A DNA stretch of 64,000 bases from Flavobacterium sp. Root901. GTDB taxonomy: Bacteria > Bacteroidota > Bacteroidia > Flavobacteriales > Flavobacteriaceae. The position numbers and the translations under genes are program-made. The notes beneath the pieces are model-generated. The model saw nothing but the letters and a program-made list of their open reading frames with translations. It was not told the DNA's origin and did not search any database. Below, piece by piece: positions 44,102 to 53,755 of the stretch. Where the stretch lies: contig NZ_LMJB01000001.1 of the NCBI RefSeq assembly GCF_001429765.1, positions 373,896 through 437,895 on the forward strand, in the 5' to 3' direction. The stretch's first letter is position 1. Each line of letters opens with the position of its first letter.

Positions 44102-47100
44102 ATGAAAAAAATTCTACATGCCTTACTGCTGTTCCTGGCCATCGCAGGATACTCGCAGGAATCCCGAACTATTACAGGGATTATTCAAGATGAAGCTGAC
44201 CTTTCGCCAATTCCTGGTGCGTCAATCTTCGTTGAGAACAATTCCATCTCAAACAAAACTGCCATGGCAGGTATTATTCAAAGTGAAGGAATCGGAACTA
44301 CTACAGATTTCGATGGTAAGTTCACATTGAAAATTTCAAAAAATATTACTTCATTGAGAGTTACCTTCATGGGATACAAATCGTATACTCTTGAACTTTC
44401 TGCTCAAAAAAACTATACGATCAACTTAACATCTGAAACAGCAAAACTTCAGGAAGTTGTTGTAACAGGTTACCAAAAAATTGAGAAAAGAAAACTTACT
44501 GCTGCCGTTACGAAAATTGATATGGCGGCGATCCAGCAGACCGGGGTTTCCAGTATTGACCAATTATTGGTTGGACAAATTGCCGGGGTTGCGGTAAGTA
44601 CACCATCGGGAGCACCTGGAGCACCAGCAAAAATCAGAATCAGGGGTACAGCTTCTCTTAATGGTACACAAGATCCTTTATGGGTTCTTGATGGGTTGCC
44701 ATTAGAAGGAAATGAAGTTCCTAAAAACTATGACAAAGACAATATTGATGTATTAAATAACTATTCTATTGCAGGTTTAAACCCGGACGATATTAAAGAT
44801 ATTACGATTTTAAAAGATGCTGCTGCAACTGCAATTTACGGTGCGCGTGCTGCAAATGGTGTAATCGTTGTAACTACTAAAAAAGGACGTGCTGGTAAAA
44901 TGGTAGTAAGTTTTAATACAAATACTTTTATCACGCAAAGACCTGAGTTTTCTAAATTAAACTTGATGAACGCAAATGAAAAAGTTGATTTTGAACTTGG
45001 TTTAGCAAGCCGTGCTGATTTAACTTACAGAGATTCTGGCGGAGATATTTCTCGTATCTTAAACGGATCAGGTGAATTGAATGCTTACAGAGCTGGCGGA
45101 TTCTCTGCTTTAAGCCCTGCAACACAGCAATCTATTAACTCTTTAAGAGGAAACAATACAAACTGGGGCAACTTATTATACCAAACTGCAATCAACACGC
45201 AGCACGGTTTAAGTTTATCCGGAGGTGGAGAAAAATCGGATTACTATTTCTCTTTAGGATACTATGATGAAAAAGGGGCAACTATTGGAACTGGTTTCAA
45301 ACGTTACAACTTAACATTAAAAAACAACTACCAAATAACTGATAAATTTAAAGTTGGTGTTGGAATTTTTGGTTCAGAAAATAAAACTACATCTTACTTA
45401 ACAGATACAGATGCGTTTACAAACCCATCGAACTATTCAAGAAATGTAAACCCATATTTAACTCCATATAATGCAGATGGAAGTTACAAATATGACCCAG
45501 ACATTACTGGTTATTCTGGTCGTTATGTTCCTTTTAATATTATCGAAGAAAGAAATAATACTTCTTACGATTTAAAAACCAGAGCTATTAAAGCTTTGTT
45601 AGATGCAGAATATAAACTTACTAATGACTTAAAAGTAACCTCTCAATTAGGTTTACAGTTAGACAATACTGCTAGTGAAAAATTTGCTGGAAAAGACACT
45701 TATTACACCAGAAAACAAAAAGAAAAATCACGTTATTTTACTAACGGAGCTTACAATTATTTCCTTCCTGAAGGTGGTATTATTCAAAACTCAAATACAG
45801 ACTTTTTTCAGTATAACCTAAAAACAATGGTTAACTATAAAACTGAAATTGCGGAGAAACATGAAATTGAAGCAATGGTTGGTAATGAGTTAAGAAGAAA
45901 CTATACAACATCTGTTGCAACAAAAGGATTTGGCTTTGATGAGAAAAACCTAACTACTCAGCAAATTGTTTTTCCTAATGCAGGCTGGGCTAAAGAAGCT
46001 GATTACAAACAATATGCTAAAAGTGAGAATGAAAATGCTTTTGCTTCTTTCTTCGCTACTGCTTCTTATACTTATAACAGAAAATACAGTGTATTTGGAA
46101 GTGTGAGATATGATGGTTCAGATTTATTTGGTGTAGATCCAAAATACAAATATTTACCACTTTGGTCAACATCTGCATCTTGGGCAGTATCTGAAGAAGA
46201 TTTCTTAAAAGATAACTTAACACTTTCAAACTTAAGACTTCGTGCATCTTACGGTTTACAAGGAAATATTGACAAAAATACTTCTCCTTACGTAATGGGT
46301 ACTATTGGAACAACTGTTATTCTACCAGGACAAAATGAGCAAATTATTACTGTTGACAGCCCGCCAAATGAAAAATTACGTTGGGAAAAAACAACTAATA
46401 CTAACATTGGTGCTGATATAGGTTTATTTAACAATCGTATTAGCCTTGTAACGGATTTATACGGAAGAAAAAGTTCTGACTTAATTGGTTTAAGAGCGCT
46501 TCCTTTAGAAAATGGTTTTGAATATACTAACATGAACTGGGCACAAGTAACGAATAAAGGTTATGAAATTACGTTGTCTACTAAAAACATTGACCGTCCA
46601 AACTTTCAATGGAATACAAGTATTAACTTCTCTCATAACAAAAGTAACGTAGATCGTATACAAGTTCGTGATACTGATTACCTGCCAAACAGAGAAGGTC
46701 GTCCGGTAAATGCGGTATTTGGATTTAAAACAAACGGAATTGACGAAAACGGATATCCATTATTCATCAACAAAAAAGGAGAAACAGTAAACTCTCAGGC
46801 ATTCTTTGGTTTATACGATCCGTTTGCTGACTTTTTCCCTGGAGAATTGGTGCAATCAAACTTATCAGCTGCTGAATTTAGAGATTTGTTTACATACTTA
46901 GGAGACAAAGATCCTAAATTTACAGGAGGTATTACCAATACATTCAAAGTAAGTAATTTTGATTTAACAATTGCAGCTTCTTTCAACATCAAACAAACGG
47001 TTACAAAAACGCCTCCATATAATGGAACAACTGTAGACAGAGGACAAAATTACAGCAGAGATATCTTAGATGCATGGTCGCCAACTAATACATCTTCTAA

Positions 47101-47440
47101 TTTACCAGCAATTAATGGTAAAGATACCGGAACAGGAGATTCTTATATGCCATATTTATGGTATTCAGGAGGAAATCAAATCCCTACATATAATTATTTA
47201 GATACATGGGTTAGCGAAATGAGCTATATGAGATTAAGCAGTATGCGTTTAGGTTATACATTCCCTAAAGCGTTTACAGATCAAATTAACATTTCAAGCA
47301 TCAGACTTAATGTTGAAGCTAGAAACTTATTCGTAATCAGTTCTGATTACAAAGGTTACTTTGACCCTGAAACTTTCGGAAACATTTATGCACAACCAGT
47401 TCCTAAGTCATTTACTTTAGGATGTAATGTAACTTTCTAA
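44102..47440 (+). CDS. SusC/RagA family TonB-dependent receptor linked to metalloprotease
   Basis: 1112 residues. Signal peptide to about residue 18 (AGYSQ), carboxypeptidase-D regulatory-like domain (about 22-115, with an extra loop between PGASIFVENN and TTDFDGKF), the SusC signature EVVVTGYQKIEKRKLTAAV, plug (about 135-260; VSSIDQLLVGQIAGVAV, IRIRGTASL, WVLDGLPLEG, IYGARAANGVIVVTTKKG) and barrel ending CNVTF. It probably imports peptides released by the upstream protease, as RagA does with RagB; that is inference from context. SusD follows after 11 bp. Confidence 0.95.
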   Translation: MKKILHALLLFLAIAGYSQESRTITGIIQDEADLSPIPGASIFVENNSISNKTAMAGIIQSEGIGTTTDFDGKFTLKISKNITSLRVTFMGYKSYTLELSAQKNYTINLTSETAKLQEVVVTGYQKIEKRKLTAAVTKIDMAAIQQTGVSSIDQLLVGQIAGVAVSTPSGAPGAPAKIRIRGTASLNGTQDPLWVLDGLPLEGNEVPKNYDKDNIDVLNNYSIAGLNPDDIKDITILKDAAATAIYGARAANGVIVVTTKKGRAGKMVVSFNTNTFITQRPEFSKLNLMNANEKVDFELGLASRADLTYRDSGGDISRILNGSGELNAYRAGGFSALSPATQQSINSLRGNNTNWGNLLYQTAINTQHGLSLSGGGEKSDYYFSLGYYDEKGATIGTGFKRYNLTLKNNYQITDKFKVGVGIFGSENKTTSYLTDTDAFTNPSNYSRNVNPYLTPYNADGSYKYDPDITGYSGRYVPFNIIEERNNTSYDLKTRAIKALLDAEYKLTNDLKVTSQLGLQLDNTASEKFAGKDTYYTRKQKEKSRYFTNGAYNYFLPEGGIIQNSNTDFFQYNLKTMVNYKTEIAEKHEIEAMVGNELRRNYTTSVATKGFGFDEKNLTTQQIVFPNAGWAKEADYKQYAKSENENAFASFFATASYTYNRKYSVFGSVRYDGSDLFGVDPKYKYLPLWSTSASWAVSEEDFLKDNLTLSNLRLRASYGLQGNIDKNTSPYVMGTIGTTVILPGQNEQIITVDSPPNEKLRWEKTTNTNIGADIGLFNNRISLVTDLYGRKSSDLIGLRALPLENGFEYTNMNWAQVTNKGYEITLSTKNIDRPNFQWNTSINFSHNKSNVDRIQVRDTDYLPNREGRPVNAVFGFKTNGIDENGYPLFINKKGETVNSQAFFGLYDPFADFFPGELVQSNLSAAEFRDLFTYLGDKDPKFTGGITNTFKVSNFDLTIAASFNIKQTVTKTPPYNGTTVDRGQNYSRDILDAWSPTNTSSNLPAINGKDTGTGDSYMPYLWYSGGNQIPTYNYLDTWVSEMSYMRLSSMRLGYTFPKAFTDQINISSIRLNVEARNLFVISSDYKGYFDPETFGNIYAQPVPKSFTLGCNVTF

Positions 47441-47451
47441 TAAAATTAAAG

Positions 47452-48771
47452 ATGAAAAAATTCTCAAAATATATACTACTTTTTGCTGCAGCACTTGCTG
47501 TAACAAGCTGTGATGATTATCTGGACATCCAACCTGTTGGTCGTGTTATTCCGGAAACATTAGAACAGTACCGCGCAGTTTTAACAAAAGGATACGATGT
47601 ATATCCTGAGCACAAATCATTAACGGCAGTTCGTACAGACGAATTAACGATGAATGAATTTAGTGATGACGTAACCTACTATAGAGATGTTTACATTTGG
47701 AAAGATGCAAATCCGGATCGTATTACCACTACTTTTCAATATGCAGATTTATACAAAACTATTTTTTATACAAACGTAATTATCAACGAAGCGTCTAAAA
47801 AATTAGACGTATCTGAAGAAAGAAACCAATTAATTGGAGAAGCGTATGCATTAAGAGCAATGGCTTACTTCGATTTAATTAACCTTTTCGGAAAACCATA
47901 TAATGCTGCAACAGCTGGTTCAGACAAAGGAGTTCCTTTGGCTTTAGAAATTGATTTAGAGCAGGCTTATGTTCCTCAAAGTGTACAAGTAATTTATAAC
48001 CAAATTATTTCTGATACTCAGGAAGCTGAAAAATTCATCAACAAAGATTCTCAAACAAAAGGTCTTAACTACCGTTTCTCTAAAGTTGCTTTATACAGTT
48101 TAGAAAGCCGTATTTATTTATACCAGCAGCAGTGGCAAAAGTCTCTTGATGCTTCAAATAAAGCTTTAGCGATTAACAGCACTTTAATTGATTTAAAAGC
48201 TACGCCTGTTTTTGCTACAAAATACGATTCTAAAGAATCAATTTTAGCTCTTGAAGACGGTTTAATAAACAACTTAAAAGGAACTGTTTATGCTTCACCA
48301 GATTTAATTGCTGCTTATAGCAAAACAACTGATCTACGTTTTCCTCTTTACTTCTTAGCAAGCGGAAGCCGTTACAGAATACAAAAAGGTGGAAATATTG
48401 ATCAAAAATGTTCTTTCAGAACTTCTGAGTTATACTTAACAAAAGCAGAAACTTCATTAAAATTGAACAATATTGCCGATGCTAAAACAACGGTTTTAAA
48501 CTTCATCAAAAACAGATATACAGCAGCAGCTTATGTACAACTTGAAATTGAAGTTAATGCAATGAATGCTGCAGATTTAACAAATTTTATTTACGAAGAA
48601 AGACACCGTGAGTTTGCTGTTGAAGGACAGCGCTGGTTTGATTTGAGAAGAACATCTCAAAAACAAATCGTACACACATTTGATGGTGATAATTACACAT
48701 TGATACAAAACGATCCGCGATATACGATTATTTACCCGGCAGACGCGAGATTAAACAATCCCAATCTATAA
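47452..48771 (+). CDS. SusD/RagB family lipoprotein linked to metalloprotease
   Basis: 439 residues. Lipoprotein signal with lipobox VTSC (Cys20). SusD features: LIGEAYALRAMAYFDLINLFGKP, KVALYSLESRIYLYQQQWQ, a SEL-YLTKAETSLKLNN helix, and YEERHREFAVEGQRWFDLRR; the C-terminus ends DARLNNPNL. It is shorter than the SusD at 1041 and resembles the peptide-binding RagB-like group in layout, though that cannot be confirmed by eye. Followed by a strong terminator. Confidence 0.93.
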   Translation: MKKFSKYILLFAAALAVTSCDDYLDIQPVGRVIPETLEQYRAVLTKGYDVYPEHKSLTAVRTDELTMNEFSDDVTYYRDVYIWKDANPDRITTTFQYADLYKTIFYTNVIINEASKKLDVSEERNQLIGEAYALRAMAYFDLINLFGKPYNAATAGSDKGVPLALEIDLEQAYVPQSVQVIYNQIISDTQEAEKFINKDSQTKGLNYRFSKVALYSLESRIYLYQQQWQKSLDASNKALAINSTLIDLKATPVFATKYDSKESILALEDGLINNLKGTVYASPDLIAAYSKTTDLRFPLYFLASGSRYRIQKGGNIDQKCSFRTSELYLTKAETSLKLNNIADAKTTVLNFIKNRYTAAAYVQLEIEVNAMNAADLTNFIYEERHREFAVEGQRWFDLRRTSQKQIVHTFDGDNYTLIQNDPRYTIIYPADARLNNPNL

Positions 48772-48788
48772 TTACCTATTGTTTTTTT

Positions 48789-48823
48789 TAAAAAGGTCCA
48801 GTTTTTACAACTGGGCCTTTTTT
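48789..48823 (+). terminator. Terminator after the metalloprotease-SusC-SusD operon
   Basis: AAAAAGGTCCAGTT pairs with AACTGGGCCTTTTT around a short loop, followed by T residues. Confidence 0.85.
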
Positions 48824-48834
48824 GCTTTCAAAAT

Positions 48835-48865
48835 GTTGTATAAAAACCGGAGACAATTATATTTG
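48835..48865 (+). promoter_or_regulatory. Promoter of the LytTR regulator
   Basis: GTTG (48835-48838), 19-bp spacer and TATATTTG (48858-48865) fit TTTG-N19-TAnnTTTG with one mismatch in the -33 box, 55 bp upstream of the start codon. Confidence 0.5.
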
Positions 48866-48920
48866 CAAAATTATTTAAGTATTATACTTAAAAATTAAAC
48901 TTTTTTAATTTTATCTCAAG

Positions 48921-49685
48921 ATGAAAATCGCCATTGTCGAAGACGAATATCTTGCTTCCAGTTATCTAAAATCAATTTTAGAACAGCAGGACATTTTACA
49001 GATTGCCGAAATTGCAGTTTTAAAATCTGTAAAGGAAGCTGTCGGCTTTTTTAAAGAAAACAATGTCGATTTAGCTTTTATGGACATTCATCTCGGCGAC
49101 GGAAAAAGTCTTGAAATTTTTGAAAAAGCAGCAATCTCCTGCCCTGTTATTTTTGTCACGGCTTACGATTCATATGCAATTTCTGTTTTCAAACACTTTA
49201 CAATCGATTATCTTTTAAAACCTTTTGAAGAACAGGAATTATTAGAAGCTCTGAGCAAATTCAAAAAAATAAAGGAAAGTTTTAATGCCGATGCAACCCT
49301 GCAGTCCTTAGTGGCAATTGAAAATCCGGAAACAAGTAAAATTCAGCGTCATTTTCTGGTAAATCATGGTTATAAATTAATTTCAGTCAACGAATCAGAA
49401 ATCACGTATTTTGCCGCGTCGGGAAAACACCTTTTTATTTATGTAAAATCCGGTAACAGTCATTTGTACAACAGCACCATTACGGATATCATAAATAGTC
49501 TGGATCCTTTTATCTTTTTCAAAATAAACAGAAAATATATCGTAAACAGAAATACGATAAAAGAAGTTATAAAACATTCACATCAAAAAATCGAATTGAT
49601 TCTGAATGTCCCTCCTATCGAAAATGATCCTATAATTATCAGTAAAAAAGAAATTAATAATTTCAAAAACTGGCTTGATCAATAA
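48921..49685 (+). CDS. LytTR-family response regulator
   Basis: 254 residues. Receiver domain (about 2-120) with VEDE acidic cluster, phospho-acceptor Asp55 in LAFMDIHLGDGKS, VTAYD and a Lys in LLKPFEEQ. LytTR DNA-binding domain (about 145-252; FLVNHGYKLISVNESEITYFAASGK, FFKINRKYIVNRNTI). Its natural partner is a LytS-type kinase, and one is encoded at 39831, split off by the protease and SusC/SusD genes. The gene has its own promoter and comes after the uptake operon it could control. Confidence 0.93.
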   Translation: MKIAIVEDEYLASSYLKSILEQQDILQIAEIAVLKSVKEAVGFFKENNVDLAFMDIHLGDGKSLEIFEKAAISCPVIFVTAYDSYAISVFKHFTIDYLLKPFEEQELLEALSKFKKIKESFNADATLQSLVAIENPETSKIQRHFLVNHGYKLISVNESEITYFAASGKHLFIYVKSGNSHLYNSTITDIINSLDPFIFFKINRKYIVNRNTIKEVIKHSHQKIELILNVPPIENDPIIISKKEINNFKNWLDQ

Positions 49686-49897
49686 CTTTTTAATCAAAAA
49701 ATGTGAAAATTACGCTTTTGCAGAAAAATATAATTCTGCATAATCCACAATTTGAAGTTTTAAACTGACCAAATAAGTGTAAAAATCATTTTGAAAAGTT
49801 AAAATAGCGTTATAAGAATCATAAAATTGATATTATGTAACTTACAGTATAACTTTCTTCATTTCATAATTCTTTATCTTTGAGAGACAAAATTTAA

Positions 49898-50494
49898 ATG
49901 AAAAAGAAAATGCCACATAATAGATTTTATCCTAACGAAGAATTCAAAGAAATAGAAATAAATGCATCATTACAACTTAAATACGCAATTTCAAACAGAG
50001 GAAGATTAATAAGTTTTACTGATAATATTGAAACCGGCCGAATCCTTAAAGGCGGTTTAAGCGATGGATATCCAACTTTTAGATTTAAAGTTAAAAAAGA
50101 CGACAAAATCATCAACAAATATTTATTTCTTTACAAATTAGTTGCCCAATATTTTATTCCAAAAGAATCTGAAGACCAGACATATGTACTTCATCTTGAT
50201 TATAATAGAAGTAATGACGATGTAAGCAATTTACGCTGGGCGACAAAACAGGAAATGATGGCGCACAGCCGCAAAAGTCCACGTGTAATTCAGGCAAAAA
50301 AGAACCTGATTGAACACAACCTTAAAGCAGACGGAAGAAAATTAACGACGACAAAAGTCATGTTAATCAAAAAGATATTAGCGAGACCGGAACAAAAAAC
50401 GCGTCTTAAAATGATCGCCAAACAATTTGGGGTAAGCGAAATGCAGATCCGCAGAATTGCCAGCGGCGAAAACTGGGGACACGTAAAAGTTTAA
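49898..50494 (+). CDS. NUMOD4/HNH-like protein, probably domesticated
   Basis: 198 residues. NUMOD4-like start (about 12-60), then a segment aligned to an HNH site, VLHLDYNRSNDDVSNLRW (97-114). Usual HNH proteins have V-H-H there; here the first His is Leu98, so a metal ligand seems lost. The C-terminal part (about 150-190) forms an HTH-like segment, IAKQFGVSEMQIRRIASG. I infer a former homing-endonuclease relative now used as a DNA-binding protein. A second in-frame ATG at 49910 is possible. A TATCTTTG box lies at 49875-49882. Confidence 0.75.
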   Translation: MKKKMPHNRFYPNEEFKEIEINASLQLKYAISNRGRLISFTDNIETGRILKGGLSDGYPTFRFKVKKDDKIINKYLFLYKLVAQYFIPKESEDQTYVLHLDYNRSNDDVSNLRWATKQEMMAHSRKSPRVIQAKKNLIEHNLKADGRKLTTTKVMLIKKILARPEQKTRLKMIAKQFGVSEMQIRRIASGENWGHVKV

Positions 50495-50509
50495 TTGTTA
50501 GTTTAAATC

Positions 50510-50546
50510 GTTTTTGTCAGGCTGAGCGAAACCGAAGCCGCACAAA
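50510..50546. repeat. Dispersed GTCAGGCTGAGCGAA-type repeat
   Basis: TTTTTGTCAGGCTGAGCGAA and what follows is a text I know from flavobacterial intergenic regions. Single copy here. Confidence 0.35.
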
Positions 50547-50578
50547 GCTTTTTAATCTAACATTAGAATAAAAAAATA

Positions 50579-50636
50579 CCACAAATTACAGGATTAACAC
50601 TGATTTTAATAATCTTTTTAATCCTGTAATTTGTGG
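50579..50636. repeat. Inverted repeat with perfect 18-bp arms
   Basis: CCACAAATTACAGGATTA (50579-50596) and TAATCCTGTAATTTGTGG (50619-50636) are exact reverse complements, with a 22-bp AT-rich loop. In the remaining part of the 343-bp gap before lpdA I see no gene. Confidence 0.7.
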
Positions 50637-50837
50637 CATTCTTTTTTAGCTGAAATTTGAATCGGGAACCAGTATCCATTTTTTAAAGATTCCACATTTT
50701 ACCTTTTTACTTTTTTACTTCTTACTATTTTAAAATAAATCATTAAATTCGCAAGCACAAATAACAAAAGAAATCGGTAAGTGAGTTTCGGAATCTATAA
50801 CCCTCATTTTCGATAGTTAATACTAAAAACAAAAAAA

Positions 50838-52226
50838 ATGAAATACGACGTTATTGTTTTAGGAAGTGGTCCTGGAGGATATGTAACAGCAATTAGAGCT
50901 TCGCAATTAGGCTTTAAAGTAGCTGTAGTAGAAAAAGAAAGTCTTGGTGGAGTTTGCCTTAACTGGGGATGTATCCCAACAAAAGCATTATTAAAATCTG
51001 CTCAGGTTTTTGATTATTTGAAACACGCTTCTGACTACGGATTAAAAGTTTCTGAATTCGATAAAGATTTTCCTGCTGTTGTTCAAAGAAGCCGCAGCGT
51101 TGCTGACGGAATGAGCAAAGGAGTTCAATTCTTAATGAAAAAAAACAAAATTGACGTTATCGAAGGTTTTGGAAAACTAAAACCAGGAAAAAAACTTGAC
51201 GTTACAGATAAAGATAATAAAGTTACTGAGTACAGTGCAGATCATATTATCATCGCAACCGGAGCTCGCTCACGTGAATTGCCAAACTTACCTCAGGATG
51301 GTAAAAAAGTAATTGGGTACCGTCAGGCAATGACATTACCAGAGCAGCCAAAATCTATGATTATTGTAGGTTCCGGAGCAATTGGGGTTGAATTTGCTCA
51401 TTTCTACAACTCAATGGGAACTGAAGTTACTATTGTAGAATTTATGCCAAACATCGTTCCTGTTGAAGACGAAGACATTTCTAAGCAAATGGAACGTTCT
51501 ATGAAAAAAGCAGGTGTGAAAATCATGACAAACTCTTCTGTAGAAAAAATTGACACTACTGGAAACGGAGTAAAAGCAACTGTGAAAACTGCAAAAGGAG
51601 AAGAAATTCTTGAAGCAGACATCGTACTTTCTGCAGTTGGAATCAAAACAAATATTGAAAACATTGGTTTAGAAGAAGTTGGAATCGCTGTTGACAGAGA
51701 TAAAATCTTAGTAAACGCTTACAACCAAACCAACATTCCGGGATATTATGCCATTGGAGACGTTACTCCGGGTCAGGCTTTAGCTCACGTAGCTTCTGCA
51801 GAAGGAATTAACTGTGTTGAAAAAATCAAAGGTTTACACGTTGACCCAATTGATTACGGAAACATTCCAGGATGTACTTACGCAACTCCGGAAATCGCTT
51901 CCGTTGGTTTAACTGAAAAACAAGCAAAAGAAAAAGGTTACGAATTAAAAATTGGTAAATTCCCATTCTCAGCTTCTGGAAAAGCAAAAGCTGCCGGTGC
52001 TGCTGACGGATTCGTAAAAGTAATTTTCGATGCTAAATACGGAGAATGGTTAGGATGCCACATGATTGGTGCTGGTGTTACAGATATGATTGCTGAAGCA
52101 GTTGTAGCCCGTAAACTGGAAACTACAGGTCATGAAATCCTTAAATCTATCCACCCTCACCCAACAATGAGCGAGGCAGTTATGGAAGCTGTTGCTGATG
52201 CTTACGGCGAAGTAATTCACTTGTAA
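50838..52226 (+). CDS. lpdA: Dihydrolipoyl dehydrogenase (E3)
   Basis: 462 residues. FAD-binding GSGPGGYVTAIRA at the N-terminus, redox-active disulfide GGVCLNWGCIPTKALL (Cys40, Cys45), central NAD-binding GSGAIGVEFAHFYNSMG, FAD loop YAIGDVTPGQALAHVASAEG, and the dimer-interface His-Glu pair in HPHPTMSEAVMEA. It is the shared E3 subunit of 2-oxo-acid dehydrogenase complexes, reoxidising lipoamide. Length and motifs are those of standard E3 enzymes. It is transcribed alone; the E1/E2 genes are not near. Confidence 0.96.
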   Translation: MKYDVIVLGSGPGGYVTAIRASQLGFKVAVVEKESLGGVCLNWGCIPTKALLKSAQVFDYLKHASDYGLKVSEFDKDFPAVVQRSRSVADGMSKGVQFLMKKNKIDVIEGFGKLKPGKKLDVTDKDNKVTEYSADHIIIATGARSRELPNLPQDGKKVIGYRQAMTLPEQPKSMIIVGSGAIGVEFAHFYNSMGTEVTIVEFMPNIVPVEDEDISKQMERSMKKAGVKIMTNSSVEKIDTTGNGVKATVKTAKGEEILEADIVLSAVGIKTNIENIGLEEVGIAVDRDKILVNAYNQTNIPGYYAIGDVTPGQALAHVASAEGINCVEKIKGLHVDPIDYGNIPGCTYATPEIASVGLTEKQAKEKGYELKIGKFPFSASGKAKAAGAADGFVKVIFDAKYGEWLGCHMIGAGVTDMIAEAVVARKLETTGHEILKSIHPHPTMSEAVMEAVADAYGEVIHL

Positions 52227-52263
52227 AAATATACCGTTTACGGTTATATATAATTTTCAATTT

Positions 52264-52300
52264 AAAAATCCGGTTTGCGAGAGTGAATCGGATTTTTTTA
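52264..52300 (+). terminator. Terminator after lpdA
   Basis: AAAAATCCG pairs with CGGATTTTT across a 17-base loop, followed by a T tract. Confidence 0.72.
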
Positions 52301-52328
52301 TGCAAATTATTCAAGAAGCATTTTTTGT

Positions 52329-52380
52329 CATTTCGACGAAGGAGAAATCTTCGCAGAAACTCGACAAAGATTGGCGAATC
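52329..52380. repeat. Dispersed TCATTTCGACGAAGGAGAAATC-type repeat
   Basis: The text starting CATTTCGACGAAGGAGAAAT and ending GACAAAGATTGGCGAATC is a repeat type I recall from flavobacterial genomes, usually between genes. The rest of 52301-52544 is AT-rich without a gene. Confidence 0.4.
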
Positions 52381-52544
52381 TATATACGGAATTTCAAGTT
52401 ACGAATCCTTTCCTGGTAATTTCAAACTTTATTCAAATTACATTTTCTTAAAATTTATTAAGAAAAATTTGTTAAAAACTTGACATAAAAAAACATTGTA
52501 ATCGTCTTATAATTCTTATTTTTAATCTTTATAAATAAGAATTC

Positions 52545-53498
52545 ATGAAACTACCTTTTATAGAAATAATCGAATCCACAACAAGTGACCCTAATTTACT
52601 AATGTGGAAATTCTACGATGAAGATAAAGAAATTAAAAACGGTGCAAAATTAACGGTTCGCGAAAGCCAGCAGGTAATGCTTTTAAATGAAGGACAACTT
52701 GCAGATGTCTATCAGCCGGGACTTTATACTTTATCCACAGAAAATATTCCTGTTTTAAGCAAACTAAAAGGCTGGAAATACGGATTCGAAAGTCCGTTTA
52801 AGGTTGATGTTTATTTTTTCAATACACATCAATTCATCAATAATAAATGGGGAACTCCTGCTCCTATCCTGCTTAACGATCCACAGTTTGGACAAATCAG
52901 AGTTCGTGCTTTCGGAAGTTTTGATATTAAAATTGTCGACGCTGCTAAATTCTTTCGTCAATATGCCGGAACCTATCAGCAGCTTACGATTTTCGAATTA
53001 CAAAACCAGTTAAGAGATTTTGTTGCTCCAAAATTTGGTGAAGTTCTGGCAAACGAAAATATAACCGTTACAGATATTGCCGGAAATATTACACAGCTGG
53101 GTCAAAAAATCGAACCGTATTTAAAACCGTATTTTCTTCAATTCGGAATTGAATTAACGCAGTTTGTAATCACAAGCGTAACACTGCCGGAAGAAGTCAC
53201 TGCACATTACGACAAAATCACCAATATGAATATGGTAACTGATATGGATAAATTTACCAAATTTAATACTGCTGCGGCTATTGGCGATAAAGGAACGGCA
53301 CTTCATGATGCTACTCAAAATGCATTAAGTATGGGAATTCTTCTAAATCAAATACAGCAAAACAAAGAAACTCCTAAAGAAGAAATTAAAGATGATTTGA
53401 CATCGAAACTTCAAAAACTAAAATCTTTGTTTGACGCCGGTTTAATAGATGAAGATGAATTCAAAGCAAAAAAATCTGAATTATTAAGCCAATTATAA
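52545..53498 (+). CDS. SPFH-domain protein of the YdjI/virion-core-like group with SHOCT tail
   Basis: 317 residues, no signal peptide. N-terminal double-psi-like region (about 1-75), SPFH domain (about 85-230; VRAFGSFDIKIVDAAKFFRQYAG, ITVTDIAGNITQLGQKIEPYLKPYF), and a C-terminal SHOCT motif (about 282-316; KLQKLKSLFDAGLIDEDEFKAKK). YdjI-type proteins are cytoplasmic scaffolds linked to membrane stress in Bacillus. The stop overlaps the start of the next gene (TAATG), so the proteins are translationally coupled. First gene of a compact cluster. Confidence 0.9.
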   Translation: MKLPFIEIIESTTSDPNLLMWKFYDEDKEIKNGAKLTVRESQQVMLLNEGQLADVYQPGLYTLSTENIPVLSKLKGWKYGFESPFKVDVYFFNTHQFINNKWGTPAPILLNDPQFGQIRVRAFGSFDIKIVDAAKFFRQYAGTYQQLTIFELQNQLRDFVAPKFGEVLANENITVTDIAGNITQLGQKIEPYLKPYFLQFGIELTQFVITSVTLPEEVTAHYDKITNMNMVTDMDKFTKFNTAAAIGDKGTALHDATQNALSMGILLNQIQQNKETPKEEIKDDLTSKLQKLKSLFDAGLIDEDEFKAKKSELLSQL

Positions 53499-53740
53499 TG
53501 GAAGAGAAAAAAGTCAGTTCGTTTTTAGATAAACTAAAACAAAAAGCTCAAAATCAGACCAATTATGGCGGCGAAACAAAAATGACAGATGCCAAAATGG
53601 ATGTCAAAGATTGTCCAAACTGCGGAGCCGGAAGAGCAAAACAAGATGGCTTAACGCATTGTGCATATTGCGGATTTGAATTTATAACCGTAAAACTAAC
53701 AGACGGAGTTTATATTAAAAAAGAAGATAATTCAATTTAA
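53498..53740 (+). CDS. Small zinc-ribbon protein
   Basis: 80 residues. A Lys/Gln-rich N-terminus (1-25) leads to a zinc-ribbon with two C-x2-C knuckles, CPNCG (Cys39, Cys42) and CAYCGF (Cys55, Cys58). It overlaps the SPFH gene by one base. Probably a metal-binding adaptor for the SPFH or the next protein, which carries a similar ribbon. Family not recognised. Confidence 0.82.
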   Translation: MEEKKVSSFLDKLKQKAQNQTNYGGETKMTDAKMDVKDCPNCGAGRAKQDGLTHCAYCGFEFITVKLTDGVYIKKEDNSI

Positions 53741-53755
53741 AAAAATAAAAATAAC

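Noticed and set aside
52480..52513. TTGACA and TATAAT upstream of the SPFH gene
   Set aside because: The spacer is 22 bp and Bacteroidota do not use this consensus, so it is chance in AT-rich DNA.
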